Of a stretch of 64,000 nt of DNA, positions 46,285 through 60,012 are shown piece by piece. The position numbers and the translations under genes were made by a program. This DNA is from Papio anubis. Lineage: Eukaryota; Chordata; Mammalia; Primates; Cercopithecidae. The notes under the pieces are model-generated. The model was not told where the DNA came from. It saw nothing but the letters and a program-made list of their open reading frames with translations, and made no database searches. The stretch lies in assembly GCF_008728515.1 (NCBI RefSeq), contig NC_044989.1:79509754-79573753 (forward strand), in the 5' to 3' direction. How positions within the stretch are numbered: the first letter of the stretch is position 1; each line of letters starts with the position of its first letter.

Positions 46285-49200
46285 TTTTAAAAAACTTTTA
46301 TTTCAGGTTCAAGAGTACACGTGCGAGTTTGTTATATAGGTAAATTGTATGTCATAGTGGTTTGGTGTATAGATTATTTTTTCATCCAGGTAATAAGCAT
46401 AGTATCCGACAGATGCTTTTTCAGTCCTTGCTCTCCTTTCACCCCTCATCCTCAAGTAGGTTCCAGTGTTTGTTTCTTTCTTCTTTGTGTCCATCTGTAG
46501 TCAAACTTTAGCTCTCACTTATAAGTGATAACATACAGTATTTGGTTTTCTGTTCCTGTGTTAGTTGACTGAGGATCATAGCCTCCAGCTCCATCCATGT
46601 TGTTGCAAATGACATGATTTTATTGTTTTTTTATGGCTATGTAGTATTCCACTAAGTATATGTACCACATTTGCTTTTTTAGCCTCCTGTTGATGGACAT
46701 TTAGGTTGATTCCATGTCTTTGCTATGTGAATAACACTGCAATGAACATACATATGTATCTTTATGTTAGAATGATTTATATTCCTTTTGGCATATGCCC
46801 CATAATGGAATTGCTGGGTCAAATAGTAGTTCTGTTTTAAGTTATGTGATAAATCTCCAAACTTCTTTCCACAGTGGCTGAACTAATTTACATTCCCACT
46901 AGAAGTGTATAAACATAGCCTTTTCTCTGCAACCTCACTAGCATCTTTCTTTTTTGACTTTTTAAAAACAGCCATTCTGACTGGTGTGAGATGGCATCTC
47001 ACTGTGGTTTTAATTTTCATTTATCTGATGATTAGTGATTTTGAGCATTTTGTATATGCTTCTTAGCTGTGTGTATGTCTTCTTTCAAAAAGTGTCTGTT
47101 TATGTCCTTTGCACACTTTTTAATGCAGTTGTTCAGTTTTTGCTTGCTAATTTAAGATTTTTATAGATTCTAGATATTAGACCAAACTATTTCAGATGCA
47201 TAGTTTGCAAATGTTTTCTCCCATTCTGTAGGTTGTCTGTTTACTCTGTCGATAATTTATTTTGTTGTTCAGAAACTCTTTTTTTATAATTAGAACCCAT
47301 TTGTCAATTTTTGTTTTTGTTGCAATTGCTTTTGGCACCTTCATCATGAAATATTTGCAAGATCCTATGTCTAGAATGGCATTTCCTAGGTTATCTTTCA
47401 GGATTTTATAGTTTTATGTTTAACTCTTTAATACATCTTGAGTTTACTTTTTAAAATAGTATAAAGAAGGGGTCCAGTTTCAATCTTCTGCATATGACTA
47501 TCCAGTTATCCCAGCACCATTTATTGAATAGGAAGTCCTTTTCAGTCCTTTTCCCACTGCTTATTTTTGTCAACTTTGTTGAAGATTAGATGTTTATAGG
47601 TATGTAGCATTATTTCTGGGATCTCTATTCTGTTCCTTGGGTCTATCTGTCTCTTTTGGTACTAGTACCATTCTGTTTGGGTTACTGTAGCCTTGTAGTA
47701 TAATTTGAAGTTGGGTAATGTGGTGCCTTCAGCTTTGTCCTTTTTGCTTAGGAATGCCTTGACTATTCGGGCTTTTTTGCTCCACATAAACTTTAAAACA
47801 GTTTTTCTAATTCTGTGAAGAATGTTTTTGGTAGTTTCTTATGAACAACATTAAATCTATAAATTGCCTTGGGCAGTATGGACATTTTAACAATATTAAT
47901 TTTTCCTATCAATGAGCATGGAATGTTTTTTCATTTGTTTGTGTCATCTCTGATTTTTTTTTTAGCAGTATTTGATAATTCTCCTTGTAGAGATCTTTCG
48001 TCTCCCTGCTTATCTGTATTCTTAGGCATTTTATTCTTTGTATAACTATTGTGAATGGGATTGTGTTCTTGATTTGGCTCTCTGCTGGGATATTGTTTTT
48101 ATAGAGGAATGCTAGTGATTTTTGTTTATTGATTTTGTATCCTGAAATTCTGCTGATGTTGTTTATCAGTTGAAGTAGCTTTTGGGCTGAGATAATGGGG
48201 TTTTCTAGATATAGAATTGTATCATATACAAACAGGGATAGTTTGACTTTCTCTCACCCTATCTGGATGCCATTTATTTCCTTCTATTGCCTGATTGCTC
48301 TGGCCAGGACTTTCAGTAATATATAGAATAGGGGTGGGGACAGAGGACCTTCTTGTCTTGTTTCAGTTTTCAAGGGGAATGCATCCAGTTTTTGTCCATT
48401 TAGTACGATGTTGTCTATGGGTTTTTCATAGACAGCTCTTGCGGTTGTAAAGTATATTCCTTCAATGCCTACTTTGTTCAGGGTTTAAACACAAAGAGAT
48501 GTTTAATTTTGTCTAAAGCCTTTCCTGCATATATTGATATGATCATGTGTTTTTCTGTTTTTAGCTCTGTTATGTGATAAATCAACTTATTGATTTGGAT
48601 ATGTTGAATCAACCTCACATTCTAAAGCCTAGTTGATTGTGGCTTTTTGATGTGTTGCTGGATTTAATTGGCTATTATTTTGTTAAGGATTTTTGCATCA
48701 ATGTTCATCAAGGATATTGGCCCAAAGTTGTATTTTCTGTTGTTGTGTCTTTGTCAGATTTTCATATCAGGACAATGTTGGCCTCATAGAATGAGTTAGG
48801 AAGGAGTCCCTCCTCCTCAATTTTTTGGAATAGTTTTAGTAAGGATGTTATCTGCTTTTCTTTATATGTCTCACCGAATTTGGCGGAAAATCTCTTTGGC
48901 CCTGGGCATTCTCTCTTTGGTAGGCATTTTGTTAGTGATTTAATTTCCGAACTCATTACTAGTCTGTTCAAGGACTCAATTTCTTCCTGGTTCAATCTTG
49001 GGAGGTTGTATGCTTCCAGAAATTAAACCATTTCTTCTAGATTTTTCAGCTTGTATGCACAGTGTTCAAAGTAGTCATCGAGGGTTTTTTTTTTTCTCCC
49101 CCATGGTGTCAGTGGTAACGTCCCCGTTGTCATTTCTAATTGAGTTTATTTGGATCTTATCTCTGTTTTCTGTAGTAGTCTAGCCAGTGTTGTATGAGTC

Positions 49201-52200
49201 ATATTTATTCTTTCAAATAACATATTCATGGATTTGTTGATCTTCTGTATGGTTTTCACATCTCAATTTCCTTCAGTTCAGATCTGATTTTGGTTACTCC
49301 TTGTATCTGCTAACTTTGGAGTTGGTTTGTTCTCACTTCTCTAATTCCTCTAGGTGTGATGATAGATTGTTAACTTGAGATCTGTCTAACTTCTTGATGT
49401 GGGTGTTCAGGGCTATAAGCTTCCCTATTAACATTGCTTTAGCTGTGTGTGGGAGGTTCTGATATGTTGCATCTTTGTTCTCGTTCATTTCAAAGAATGT
49501 CTTTATGTCTACCTTAATTTCATTATTTACCTCAAAGTCATTCAGGAGCAGGCTGTTTAATTTCCACTTAATTGTATGGTTTCAGATGATTTTTTAATAG
49601 AGACTTCTATTGTTATTGAACTGTGATCAATCAAAGAGTGTGGTTGGTATGATTTCTGTTTTTGTTTTTATGTTGTTGTTTTTTTGAACTTGCTGAGGAT
49701 TGTTTTGTGCTAAATTGTGTGGTCAATTTTAGAGTATGTGCCAAGGAGAAAAATGTGTATCCTGTTGTTTGAGAGTGAAGAGTTCTGTAGATGTCTACTA
49801 GGTCTGGTCAAGTGTTGAGTTCAGGTCCTGAATATCATCGTCAGTTTTCTGCTTCGATGATCTGTCTAATACTGCCAGTGGAGTACTGAAGTCTCTACTC
49901 TTATTGTGTGGCTATCTAATTCTCTTTGTAGGTATCTAAGAACTTGCTTTATAAATCTGAGTGCTCCTGTATTTGATATGCATATATTTAAGATAGTTAG
50001 GTCTTCATTTGAATGGAGCCCTTTACCATTATGTAATGCCCTTGTTTGTCTTTCTGAAATCTTTTGGTTTAAAGTCTGTTTTGTCTGAAATTGGTGTAGC
50101 AACCCTGGCTTTTTTTCTGTTTTTTGTTTGCATGGTAGATTTTTCTCCATCCCTTTACTTTGAGTCTAGTAGTGTCATTGCATGTGAGATGGGTCATTGC
50201 ATATGAGAGGGGCATACCATAGGGTCATGCTTCTTTTTCCAACTTGGCACTCTGTACCTTTTAATTGGGGCATTTAGCCATTTACATTCAAGGTCAGTAT
50301 TGATGTATGCAGGTTTGATCCTGTCATCATGTTATTAGCTAGTTATTATGCAGACTTGTTTGTGTGGTTGCTTTATAGTGTCACTGGTCTATGTACTTAA
50401 GTATGTTTTTGTAGTAGCCAGTAATGGACACGCTTTTCTGTATTTAGCACTCTTCAGGTTGTCTTGTAAGGCAGGTCTGGAGGTAATAAATTCCTTTAGC
50501 ATTTGATTATCTGAAAAGGATCTTATTTCTCCTTCGCTTATGAAGCTTAGTTTTCCTGGATATGAAATTCTTGTTTAGAATTTCTTTGCCTTAAGAATGA
50601 TGAATATAGGGCCCCAGTCTCTTCTGGCTTGCAGGATTTCTGCTGACAACACTGCTGTTAGCTTGATGAGGTTCCCTTTGTAAGTGATCCGCCCCTTCTT
50701 TCTAGCTGCCTTTAACATTTTTTCTTTCATTTCAGCCTTGGAGAGTCTGATGACCATGTGGCTTCGGCATGGTTATCTTGTGTAGTCTCACAGGGGTTCT
50801 CTACATTTCCTGAATTTAAAGGTTGTCCTCTCTAAGGAGGTTGGGGAAGTTTTCATGGATGATATTTTGAAATACGTTTTCCAAATTGCTTGCTTTCAAT
50901 GAGTCATAAATTTGGTCTTTTTACATACCATATTCTTCAGAGGTTTTGTTTAATTTTCTTCAATCTTTTTAAAATTTGTAATATGTGTCTAAGTTATTTC
51001 AGAGAACCATCTTTGAGATCTGAGATTCTTTCCTCAGCTTGGTCAATTCTGCTGTTAATACTTGTGATTGTATTCTGAAATTTTTAAAATGAGTTTTTCA
51101 GCTCTATCAGATCAGTTTGGTTCTTTCTTAAAATGGCCATTGCATCTTTCATTTTCTGTATTGTTTTATTGTACAGAATCGTTGAGATGGATTTTGACTT
51201 TTGCCTGAATCCCAATAATCTTGGTTCCTATCCATATTCCGAGATCTATTTCTGTCATTTCAGATATTTTAGCCTGGTTAGGAACCATTGCTGGGTAACT
51301 AGTGTAGTTGTTTGGAGGTAAAAATAGATGCTGGCTTTTTGAGTTGCCAGAGTTCTTGCATTGGTTCTTTCTCATCTGTGTGGGCTGATGTTCCTTTAAT
51401 CTTTGAAGTTGCTGTTCTTTGGATGGATTTTGTGTGTGTGTGTGTGTATTTGTGTGTTTATCTTTTTTGATGCCCTTGGGGGTTTGATTGTGGTATAAGG
51501 TGGGCTCAGTTGACTAACTTCATTTCTGGAAGATGTCAGGGGGCCAAGGTTCAGCTCAGCATTCCCCAATTCTGGAATGCTAATATCAGGCCCCTGGCTT
51601 TGTTCTCTTGCGCCTTGAGGTTAGGAACCTGCTGTGCTGGGGGGCCAAAAGTGTTCCCAGATTGGTGGCCACAACACTCCAGTAAGTGGCAGTGGTTACA
51701 ATATTCTGTCAGGGTGGTAGCAGTGGGATCTGTGCTCATTTGCACATGCCACAGCAGTGGCAGCATGGCTAGGCGCATGCTCGTTGGCTGGGGTGAGACA
51801 CTGACAGGCATGGGGACCCATTATTTTTTGTATATGACAGGCCCATTATTTTTTGTATATGTTTTCTGCCTATTTCCTGCCTCTGCTCCTTCTAGAAAAC
51901 TCACAATGTATATATTGGCTCAGTTGATCATGTACCATAGTTTTCTTAAGTTTTATTTACTCTTTTTGTTTCTTTTTGTTTCTCTGACTGGATAATTTCA
52001 AATGACTTGTCTCAAACTCACTGACTTTTTCTCCTGCTTGATCAAGTCTGCTGTTGAAATTCTCCATACAGTTCTTCAGTTCAGTCACTATGTTTTTTTT
52101 TTTTAACTTAAAAAAAAAATCTCTTTCTTGACCTGATTTTGTTCATATATTGTTTTTCTGATTTCATTTAGTTGTCTATCTGTATTCTCTTGTAGCTCAC

Positions 52201-53480
52201 TGAGTTTCTTTTAGACAATTACTTTAAATTATTTGTTGAGCAGTTTGTAAAATTCTCTCTCCTTAAGGTCAGTTACGAATCCTTTATTTTGTTCTGTTGG
52301 TGATATCATATATCCTTGATTGTTTATGATACTGTGGTCACGTGTTTTTGGTGTTTGACTTTTTGAACAAGTAGTCACTTATTCCAGTCTTTACTGACTG
52401 GCTTTAGCAGATAAAGTCCTTCACCAGTCAGTCATCCAGAGATTCTGGGCAGGTTCTGGGCAGATTCTGGTTCTAAAGAAGGCCTTGAACCCATGTCTTC
52501 ATGGGTTAGCCAGGCACTAGGATAGATGTGGTACCTGAGTCTCTAGGACAGGTCTAGAGTGTGAGTCTGTGCATGCTGAGCTGGTACCTGGAAATACCGG
52601 GGCTGGCATGGAGCCAGGGTTAGTGGGGGCTGGCCTATATCCTGGGACCATGAATGTCAACTTACCTCTAGGGTAGATCTGGAGACTGGATTCATGGGGC
52701 TAAGGCTGGAGCCTGAGTCAGTGGGGGCTGGCTCGGTGCTAAGGTCTACTATAATGAGGCTTGATTCTGGGTGTGCTGGAGTATGAGACCAGACTAGTAT
52801 TGAGTCCACAGAGGCTGGCCTGGAACTGGGATGATCTAGAGCTTGTGTCTGTTGGGGCTGGCCTAGTGACAGAGGCCACAGAGGCTGGTCTAGCATCAGG
52901 GTTTTGTGCTCAGATGGACCTAAAGGCTTGGGGAGGGTTTGGGGTTTGACAGAACTGTATCCTGCGACTGTGAGTGCCAGTTTGGAGCTGGGGTCTGCAA
53001 GTACTGGCCTGGAGTTGTAGCTGTGGGAGCTATCCTGGAGCTGTGGTGGGTCTGAAGGGCAGCTTCACATGGGTAGGTCTGATGTCTAGGATTTCAGGGG
53101 CCACCCTGGAGTCTGTAGCTGCAAGTACTAGCTTGTCCTTGAGGTGGGCATAGAGTCTTTGACAATGGGTGCTGACCTGTGATCTGGAGCTATGGGGAAA
53201 AGCATGATGCTGTGTGTGTCTGGAGCCCGTGTCTTCTGGGCAAGACCGCTGCAGTATAGAGGCTGACCTGGAACCTGGGGCCACAGAGGCTGGCCTGGCA
53301 TCAAGGCAACCTGGAGTCTAAGTCCAAGGGTACCTGCCTGGAGTCAGAGGCCACTGGGTCTTACTGGGGCAAACCTAGTGTTAGGGTCCATGGAAAATTC
53401 AAGTGCTTACTTCACTCCCTTTCCCCAAGTTGAGGGAATGTCTCTCCATGCTGTGGTTACTGAGATTGAGGGAGAGGTGA
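46285..53480 (-). mobile_element. Older near-complete L1 with its 5' UTR, defective
   Basis: The 3' end starts near 46285 (aaaaaacttttatttcaggttcaag) and reverse-strand ORF2 and ORF1 follow in order to about 51000. A GC-rich 5' UTR of repeated ggctggcctgg-type units fills about 52390-53480. Length is about 7.2 kb, as for older L1PB/L1MA elements with long 5' UTRs. ORF pieces (48995-48762, 50150-49866, 50757-50575) are short and broken. Ends are approximate. Confidence 0.82.
52390..53480 (-). repeat. L1 5' UTR with imperfect tandem units
   Basis: Repeats of the theme ggctggcctggnnctgggtc..., each about 30-60 bases, with higher GC than the flanks. By position it is the promoter part of the L1 at 46285-53480. 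Confidence 0.7.
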
Positions 53481-54016
53481 TGTAAATAATGTAAGAGTGT
53501 TCTTTCTACCCTCTTTAATGCATCTTTTCTTATTTTTTGCAACATGCAGATGCTTTAATCACTCCCTTGGACTTATTGGCTCTTGTGAAGGTATTTCCAT
53601 TTTCAGGAATAGTAGTTCAAATGAATGTTTCTGTGAAGGTTTGATCAAGAGTTGGAAAGTCATATCTACCATCCTGCTTATGCCATTCTCTGAGAAGTAC
53701 TATTCTAAGCACCATCAGAGCCTCCTAAATCTGTTCATGTCACATTGTCAGGTTTGGGCTATGGGAATGGGAGGACTGGAAGTACGTGGGAGAGAAATGT
53801 CCTCATCTCTTCACAACACAAATCCTACATGAGCAGGAGCCACGCCCTCATCACAACACACTAGTAGGGATGCACATTTCCTCATTTTCCCTAGAGACCT
53901 GGGTGAATAGGGAAGAAGGAGGACCTACAAAGTTTCCTCCCCTCAACCACTTTGTCCTTCTCAGGGTATGGCTATGACACTGGCACATACAAGACAAACA
54001 AGTGCAGACTAAAAAT

Positions 54017-54022
54017 TTTATT
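54017..54022 (-). terminator. REG3A: REG3A polyadenylation signal
   Basis: AATAAA on the minus strand (tttatt on +), 205 bases after the REG3A stop codon, inside gagcaataataaaattttt. Transcript end is expected near 54000. Confidence 0.8.
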
Positions 54023-54226
54023 ATTGCTCTTTAAAGCCTTAGGCCATATGACAAAATGAAGAGACTGAAATGAGAGTGGGGAGGAAGAAACAGAAGGAAG
54101 ATAAGAGTGAGGTGGTCAGGTTTGAGGGAATTAAGTGAATATTCTCTTCTAGGGTGAGTCTTCACACTGGTCTCATGCCCATGATGAGTTGCACACCAAA
54201 CACAGGCTGCTGACTTCCCTCCTGCC

Positions 54227-56393
54227 CTAGTCAGTGAACTTGCAGACATAGGGTAACCTCACATCACAGTTATAATCTTTCCACCTCAGAAATGCTGGAG
54301 AGACAGAAGACATAAATGGAATGGGGCTGAGGAAGTTTGTGAATCCAATGAAGAGGCATCCCAGGTTTTAGCCTAGAAGTTAAAGCTTCTCTCTCACCTT
54401 CACCAGTGTCCCAATCCAAGAGAGAGATTCAAAGAAAGCAGAGAAGAGAGGAGATGACAGAAGACACACTGACATTGTATTTTCTAGCTCAGGAAGATTT
54501 CCTGAAGGTCAGACCCAGGAATGGGGGATGAGATGGAAAACACTGGGAAGAGGCAGCTCCTCTGTTTCTTACCTGTGTTTCTCGACAGCCCTGCACAGTG
54601 GCCGGGGTTTGAGATAGTGGAGGGATTTCTCTCCCATGCAAAGTAATTCATCACATCACTGCTACTCCACTCCCATCCATCTCCATTGGGCTCGGTGCCC
54701 TGTAGAGTAGAGGAGTAACCAGGTGATGGGAATGTCCATTGCAGCCCTTCTTGCATGGCCCCTTAACTGAAACACCTGATTTGCTTCCCAGCATGAGGGA
54801 ATTTGGTCTGTTACTCCAGATGTTGCTGGTGAGCCCTTCACTAGGAACTTCTTCCTTGACTCCTCATTGCTATTGGAAAATCCCAGCCAATAAACACAAG
54901 ATCCTTGGAACCACACAAGGTAATGTGTTACTTACAGAACAATAACTGGTGTAGCATTTGTGGTTAGCTTGTGAAGCTCAAGGGTAATGTCAGTTCTGTA
55001 TGGGGGCAAAAATTGATCCTATCTTCATTAAGGATTCTTTCAGAACAGTAGGCAAAGACTCCATGAAGCTCAGAGAGTTATTAACGCAGCCTCATATGAG
55101 AATTATGTAATAAGCCTGAGGAAGGCAGATTGATTTTATCTGAAAGATGGAGACCTCCACAGAACTCTGATCTTCAGATGCTTCATGGCCTTCACTTTCC
55201 CCCAAATATTCCCCAGAATCTGAGCTCCAGTGCTCCCTGAAGTATTCCTGGGCAGCACAGGGGACAGAGAGTGGGACTGGACAACAATAGCACCTTGAGA
55301 GGGAAGGATATACACGCACCTGTGTGGGGTCATGGAGCCCAATCCAGACGTATGAGTAGCTATTACTAATGCTCTTCACCAGGGAGGACACGAAGGATCC
55401 CTCAGCCCCACTGAGCACAGACACCAGGTTTCCAGAGGGCCGTTTCTGGCAGGCCAGCTTTGAGGGAGACAAAGAGAATGAGAGGGAGCCTGAGACCCGT
55501 TGGGGGAGAGCAGGACAAAGGGAGGTGGGAGGAGGACTATGTGAAAGATAAGCGTGTTCATCCTCATTCCCAATGAACTCTTCTGAATGGAGACCCTCCT
55601 CCCCCTGAGACCTGCATGGATTTTCCCCTGTCACCTCCTACCCCACATCTAACCACTCACATCTGCATCTGTCCAGGATTTTGGTGACAAAAACAAGGCA
55701 TAGCAGTGGGAGCCATAGGCCTTGGAGCCTTTGGGACAGCGGATCCGCGCAGAGGGCAGTTCCTTCTGGAGTTCCTCACCTGAGGTGGAAGAAGAGGGAG
55801 AGGGTAAAATGAATAGTGGGGGTTGAGGTGGAAGATGACCTTGGGGAATATCTAGACCTGTCCTTGGGGAGGAAGACCATATTCCTGATACCCCTTCACC
55901 TTCCCTTGTGTTTTCAGAAGTTCTTTATCTCAAAATAATAAATGGGGCACTATCTAGTCTCTTATTACCCTTTCCCCTTATTCAACCATTCAACACTCTC
56001 CTCACTCTGGGCTGTCTCTACACTGGGTCCTCCAGTCATTGTCCCTCCCCGCATCTCATTACTGACCCTCCACACTTTCTCACCAGTGTATATTAGAGTC
56101 CACTGACTAAATGGAAGCCATCTCATTCCACTCTTAGTGGACCACCGTGGAGCCTCCCACTGCAAGTTAACCTGAAGGAAGGAGTGATGATGCAGGAACT
56201 GCAGGCAGGTTCATTAGACGCTACGTCATTACCCATGTGACACACAGGAGCCTTCCTCCTCTTCTTGGCTCTGAGGATTCATAGGGAACCCAGTGCTAGA
56301 AGCAGAGCAATCTCACCTTGAACCTGAGACAGGAGCATGAGGCAGGAAAGCAGCATCCAAGATACGCTGGGCAGGGCCATGCGAGGCAGCATC
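54227..56393 (-). CDS. REG3A: REG3A, bactericidal secreted C-type lectin (PAP/HIP)
   Basis: Coding exons (minus strand) are 56393-56318 (exon 2, which starts at 56425), 55779-55661, 55457-55320, 54699-54573 and 54294-54227 (TAG). All have GT/AG borders and together give 175 residues, the usual REG3A length. The signal peptide is MLPRMALPSVSWMLLSCLML... to about residue 26. It is followed by an acidic propeptide that ends in ELPSAR; cleavage of REG3 proteins by trypsin after this Arg is known to activate them. The lectin domain has six cysteines and the EPN motif (GTEPNGDGW) that binds peptidoglycan sugars in REG3A, plus WERN. The mature end is KFTD. REG3A is secreted by Paneth cells, enterocytes and acinar cells under inflammation and kills Gram-positive bacteria by forming membrane pores. 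REG3G is the close alternative, but cluster position and strand (distal, minus) fit REG3A. No defect is seen. Confidence 0.95.
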
Positions 56394-56713
56394 GGAGTCT
56401 GACTTGAGGAGGCAATCAGGAATCACTAAAGAAAGCATGGTCAGTGGGAGAACACAAAGATACACTACGGCCTCATGTCTTTTTCCTTCTCCAGTCCCCT
56501 AGGACTAAAGTGATCTTGGTCACATCCATCATCTTCTACAGTTCTGAATGAGTTGTGAATCTGTGTACTCTCCCATCCCCAAGTCCTCCCAGGACAGCCT
56601 TGCTGAGTCTCAGAGCTCCTATGCTGCCTGAGGAAGGGACCCTCCCATGCATTCTCCTGTATCATGTGCAGTAGCCCCTCCCCAGGTCTCATCTTCTCTC
56701 AGCTCCCACTTAC

Positions 56714-56870
56714 CTCTCTGGTGGGATATGGTATGGTTTGTCTGGTCAGGAAGGAGTGAGATTTTATAAGAGGATCTGGGGGAGGGACATTGGAGTGAAG
56801 AGTGACAATGAGAAGGTAGGACAGGGGTCATGGGGTGGGATTGGCATGGGGAGGAGACTCTTCCTGGCAA
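56714..56870 (-). promoter_or_regulatory. REG3A: REG3A promoter and exon 1
   Basis: A TATA box (TATAAAA on the minus strand) lies at plus-strand 56762-56768. Exon 1 would start near 56738 and ends at 56714 with a gtaagt donor. The paralogue-wide element TGCCAGGAAGAG reads on the minus strand at 56858-56869, about 100 bases upstream of the TATA box. The start site is inferred from the TATA distance. Confidence 0.78.
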
Positions 56871-57486
56871 AGACTGGGGATTTTCCCAGATGTTGCCTCT
56901 TTCCTGTTGGCAGGCCAACACTGTCCCTAGGAAGAGGTTAAGTTTCCTTTTTCCTCTGCATCCTCCTTGTCAAAGACCTGTGCCACCAAATGTGATATGA
57001 AATCTTCTAATGTGGACATCTGAAAGAGGAGTTCCTCTGGTGGATTTCTTAAGAACCCACTTCTGAAGGGAAACCTATGTATTTCTTATTACCTCACCTC
57101 ATAAGATTAAATAAATGTTAGATGTTAAGTAGAGGAATTATAAGTATGATAGACAGTTGAGGGCATAGATGGAACTGAAGCTAAGAGTAGGAGTGAGGGT
57201 TCAGGGCCTTTATGCACATATGGTAGCTAATTTTGATGAAACTTTAGAATTATCTGACAACTCAATAGATGAGCCAAATCTTACAGAAAATCAGGTGAGT
57301 GGACTTGTCTTTCCAGTCTTCAGCAAGAAAGAGCTTCCCCAGAGGAGAATGACAATGACAATGTGATAGAATAAGAGGTGATGAAGGAATACAAGACATA
57401 AGGACTACAGTCAAATAATGAGGATCAAAGAAGAATGAATAATGGTTAAAGAAGGGAAGAGCAGCCATCGTGTAAAAATCATAGGT
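56871..57486. other. Non-coding DNA upstream of REG3A
   Basis: No further exon or repeat is recognised. It may hold distal REG3A control sequence. Confidence 0.4.
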
Positions 57487-57785
57487 CAGTTGGCCATGTG
57501 CAGTGGCTCATGTCTATAATCCCAGCACTTTGAGAGGCTGAGGTGGGAGGATCACCTGAGGTAAGGAGTTCAAGACCAGCCTGAGCAACACAGTAAGACC
57601 CTATCTCTACAATTTATATTTTAATGTAAGCCAGTTGTGGTGGTGTGTGCTTGTGGTCCTAGCTACTCAGCAGGCTGAGGTAGGAGTACGTTGAGTTGAA
57701 CCCAAGAGTTCAAGGCTGCAGTAAGTTATGATCATCCCACTACACTCCAACTTAGGCAACAGAGTGAGACCCTATCTCTAAATTT
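57487..57785 (+). mobile_element. Old Alu, sense
   Basis: AluJ-like body, strongly diverged, from ggccatgtgcagtggctcat to gagtgagaccctatctctaa. Confidence 0.9.
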
Positions 57786-58259
57786 TTGTTTTATGATGTT
57801 GTAAACATAATTCTGAATTGCATGTAAGTCTCTATGACATCAAAATGCTCACTACTTGTAAGTTGCTCATGAGCTTCCTTGCTGGACTGCCATTGGCTAT
57901 ACATTAAAAGCCCTTTTAATTACATTCTTAGTGGGAAATTGGTCAGCTTCATATGGGTATACTGAGAGAAATTCTTTTAATCAGGTTTATTTTTGAGTTG
58001 ACAGTTTGATGCCTCTGACAAGCATACTACATTGCTCATACACTGGTTCAGGTTCGGTTTGGCCAGTCCAGGAAAAAGTTAGGCTAGTAATCTCTACAGA
58101 CCCTGACTCTTACGCTATTGTTGTAGTATGCCAGCTTGCATGCAGATGTTTATAGTCATGAAATGTAGCTCATCCTTAATTCATGTCCTCAATATTCAGT
58201 ACCCCAAATTCAATGCAATTCCTCAAATAATGTGAGAAGAAATATAGCCAGCAGATTAT

Positions 58260-58530
58260 TTTGTTAAGGATTTTTTTCCACAAAATTTATACAATATGTA
58301 GACACATGGAAGTAGGGGGTAGAAGCTAACCAGAGGGTAGAATAGTTACCAGAGGCTGAGAAGGGGGAGGCGAGATGAAGAAAGTTTGGTTCATCATACA
58401 AACATACAGCTAGATAGAAGGAATATGCTCTAGCTTTTGATAGCACATAGGGTGACTATAGTTAACAACAATATGTTGTATATTTCGAGATAGCTAAGAG
58501 AGAAGATTTGAATGTTGACAGTTTATTATT
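58260..58530 (+). mobile_element. Old L1 3' UTR fragment, sense
   Basis: Typical 3' UTR signature: agagggtagaatagttaccagaggctg, catacagctagatagaaggaata, gggtgactatagttaacaacaat. Confidence 0.85.
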
Positions 58531-60005
58531 AAAACTCACTTTTATTCTTAATTGAAATAATGTGACATTTATAATAAGCCTTAAGGTTATAAAATCCATA
58601 ACTGCAATGTGAAATTTGTTTGCAATGACATTCACTAAACTCACTAAAGTTGAGTTGTTTTTGTTTTATTTGTCATTGTTCTTCATAACAATGCTTATTA
58701 ATCAGGCATGGAGAAGTTTGTTTAAATATTATATTTATCGAGCTGGTTTTGAATTATATAAAAATTTACTTCTTGGGGATGACACAGGAATTCTTACTCT
58801 CGATGTAACCAAGGCTGAGTTTTAAGGAGCTTCCTTTGCCAAAAGATAAGATGCCCAATTTGTACTTTTATCCTTATATCTTCTGAATCAAATATTTTCA
58901 GATAAGACTTAGTAGTCATTCTTTGAACTATGCAAGTGAAAAATGATCTCTTTGCAGGAGTCTAATATTTGTTTAAAGGATGGTAAAATGTAGAGGTTTC
59001 CTGGAAGATGGCTCAGCAGGGCCCATGTCAAAAAATAGCCTTGAACTGTATCTCACTGGAGATTTATCACTAAAGTGCACCCCTTTGAGATATATTAACC
59101 AGATGTCCAGAATGCCACTTTGGTCCTTTCATCTTATCCTATGCCTGTCAAAAGAATTGGGAAAGCGATAAAATGAAGTGCTGAGCACCTATAAAATAGG
59201 AAAAAGGGACAAAGCTTCAAAGTCCCTGAGGCCAATGAGGGAAGTTATTAACATCAAAGAATTGGAAAGCTGATAACATAGCTACTGAAATTTGGTCAAT
59301 TATACATAAGCAATGAACAGTAACTATCATATGACCTGTGTGGTTATTGGAGGCAATAATTTTTATCAGAAAACTGTGTTAATTTTTATTTGGTTTCAAA
59401 TTTTCACATTGATCTTTTAAGAGTTCCCTGTTCATATCATGTTTGCTCTTCTAACGTTATCTATATGGGTATTTTATAAAGGCTATTGCTTATTATTTAT
59501 TTTTGTTTTAGAATAAGCTAGTCATAATACAAAATGTTCATTTGGGAAAAAATTAAGATAATGTTTTCAATTAATTATCATAAATCATACTCAAAGAGCT
59601 TATGGATGATAACTTTGCAGATTTGAACTGTTCACAGTGTATCAGAGTTCACATTTCTCATGGTAGCAAATAAAAATAAAAATAAGAAATAATTTCATAG
59701 TCATGTTGCTTTTCTTTTTATGATAAATTATCTTTGTCATACAGAAAACATTTAACAAACAGGTATAGACTGACAATCTAGAATCTACAGTGATAATATC
59801 TTGCCATCTTTTTAAGCTTTTTTTTAGAGAAAGGAAGCAAAAAGAAGTAACCAAGAAATAATAAAATCATATTAATATTAATAAAATGATAAATAATATG
59901 ATAGTAGTCCATTGATGTTATTCCTCAGTCCCACTTATTTCCATGCTTCTCCATTATAAATTTTATAATTATTTTTCCAATTTTTATATATTTTTTATAT
60001 ATATA
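58531..60005. other. AT-rich non-coding DNA
   Basis: No gene or clear repeat family is recognised. The end (59840-60005) is very AT-rich. Confidence 0.4.
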
Positions 60006-60012
60006 TTTTTTT

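Noticed and set aside
51510..51995. 161-codon + strand open frame
   Set aside because: It lies antisense within the L1 at 46285-53480, has no splice or promoter context, and its composition is that of L1 5' region DNA.
55092..55634. 180-codon minus-strand frame as a separate gene
   Set aside because: It contains REG3A exon 4 read through into both flanking introns. The splice sites at 55457 and 55320 explain it.
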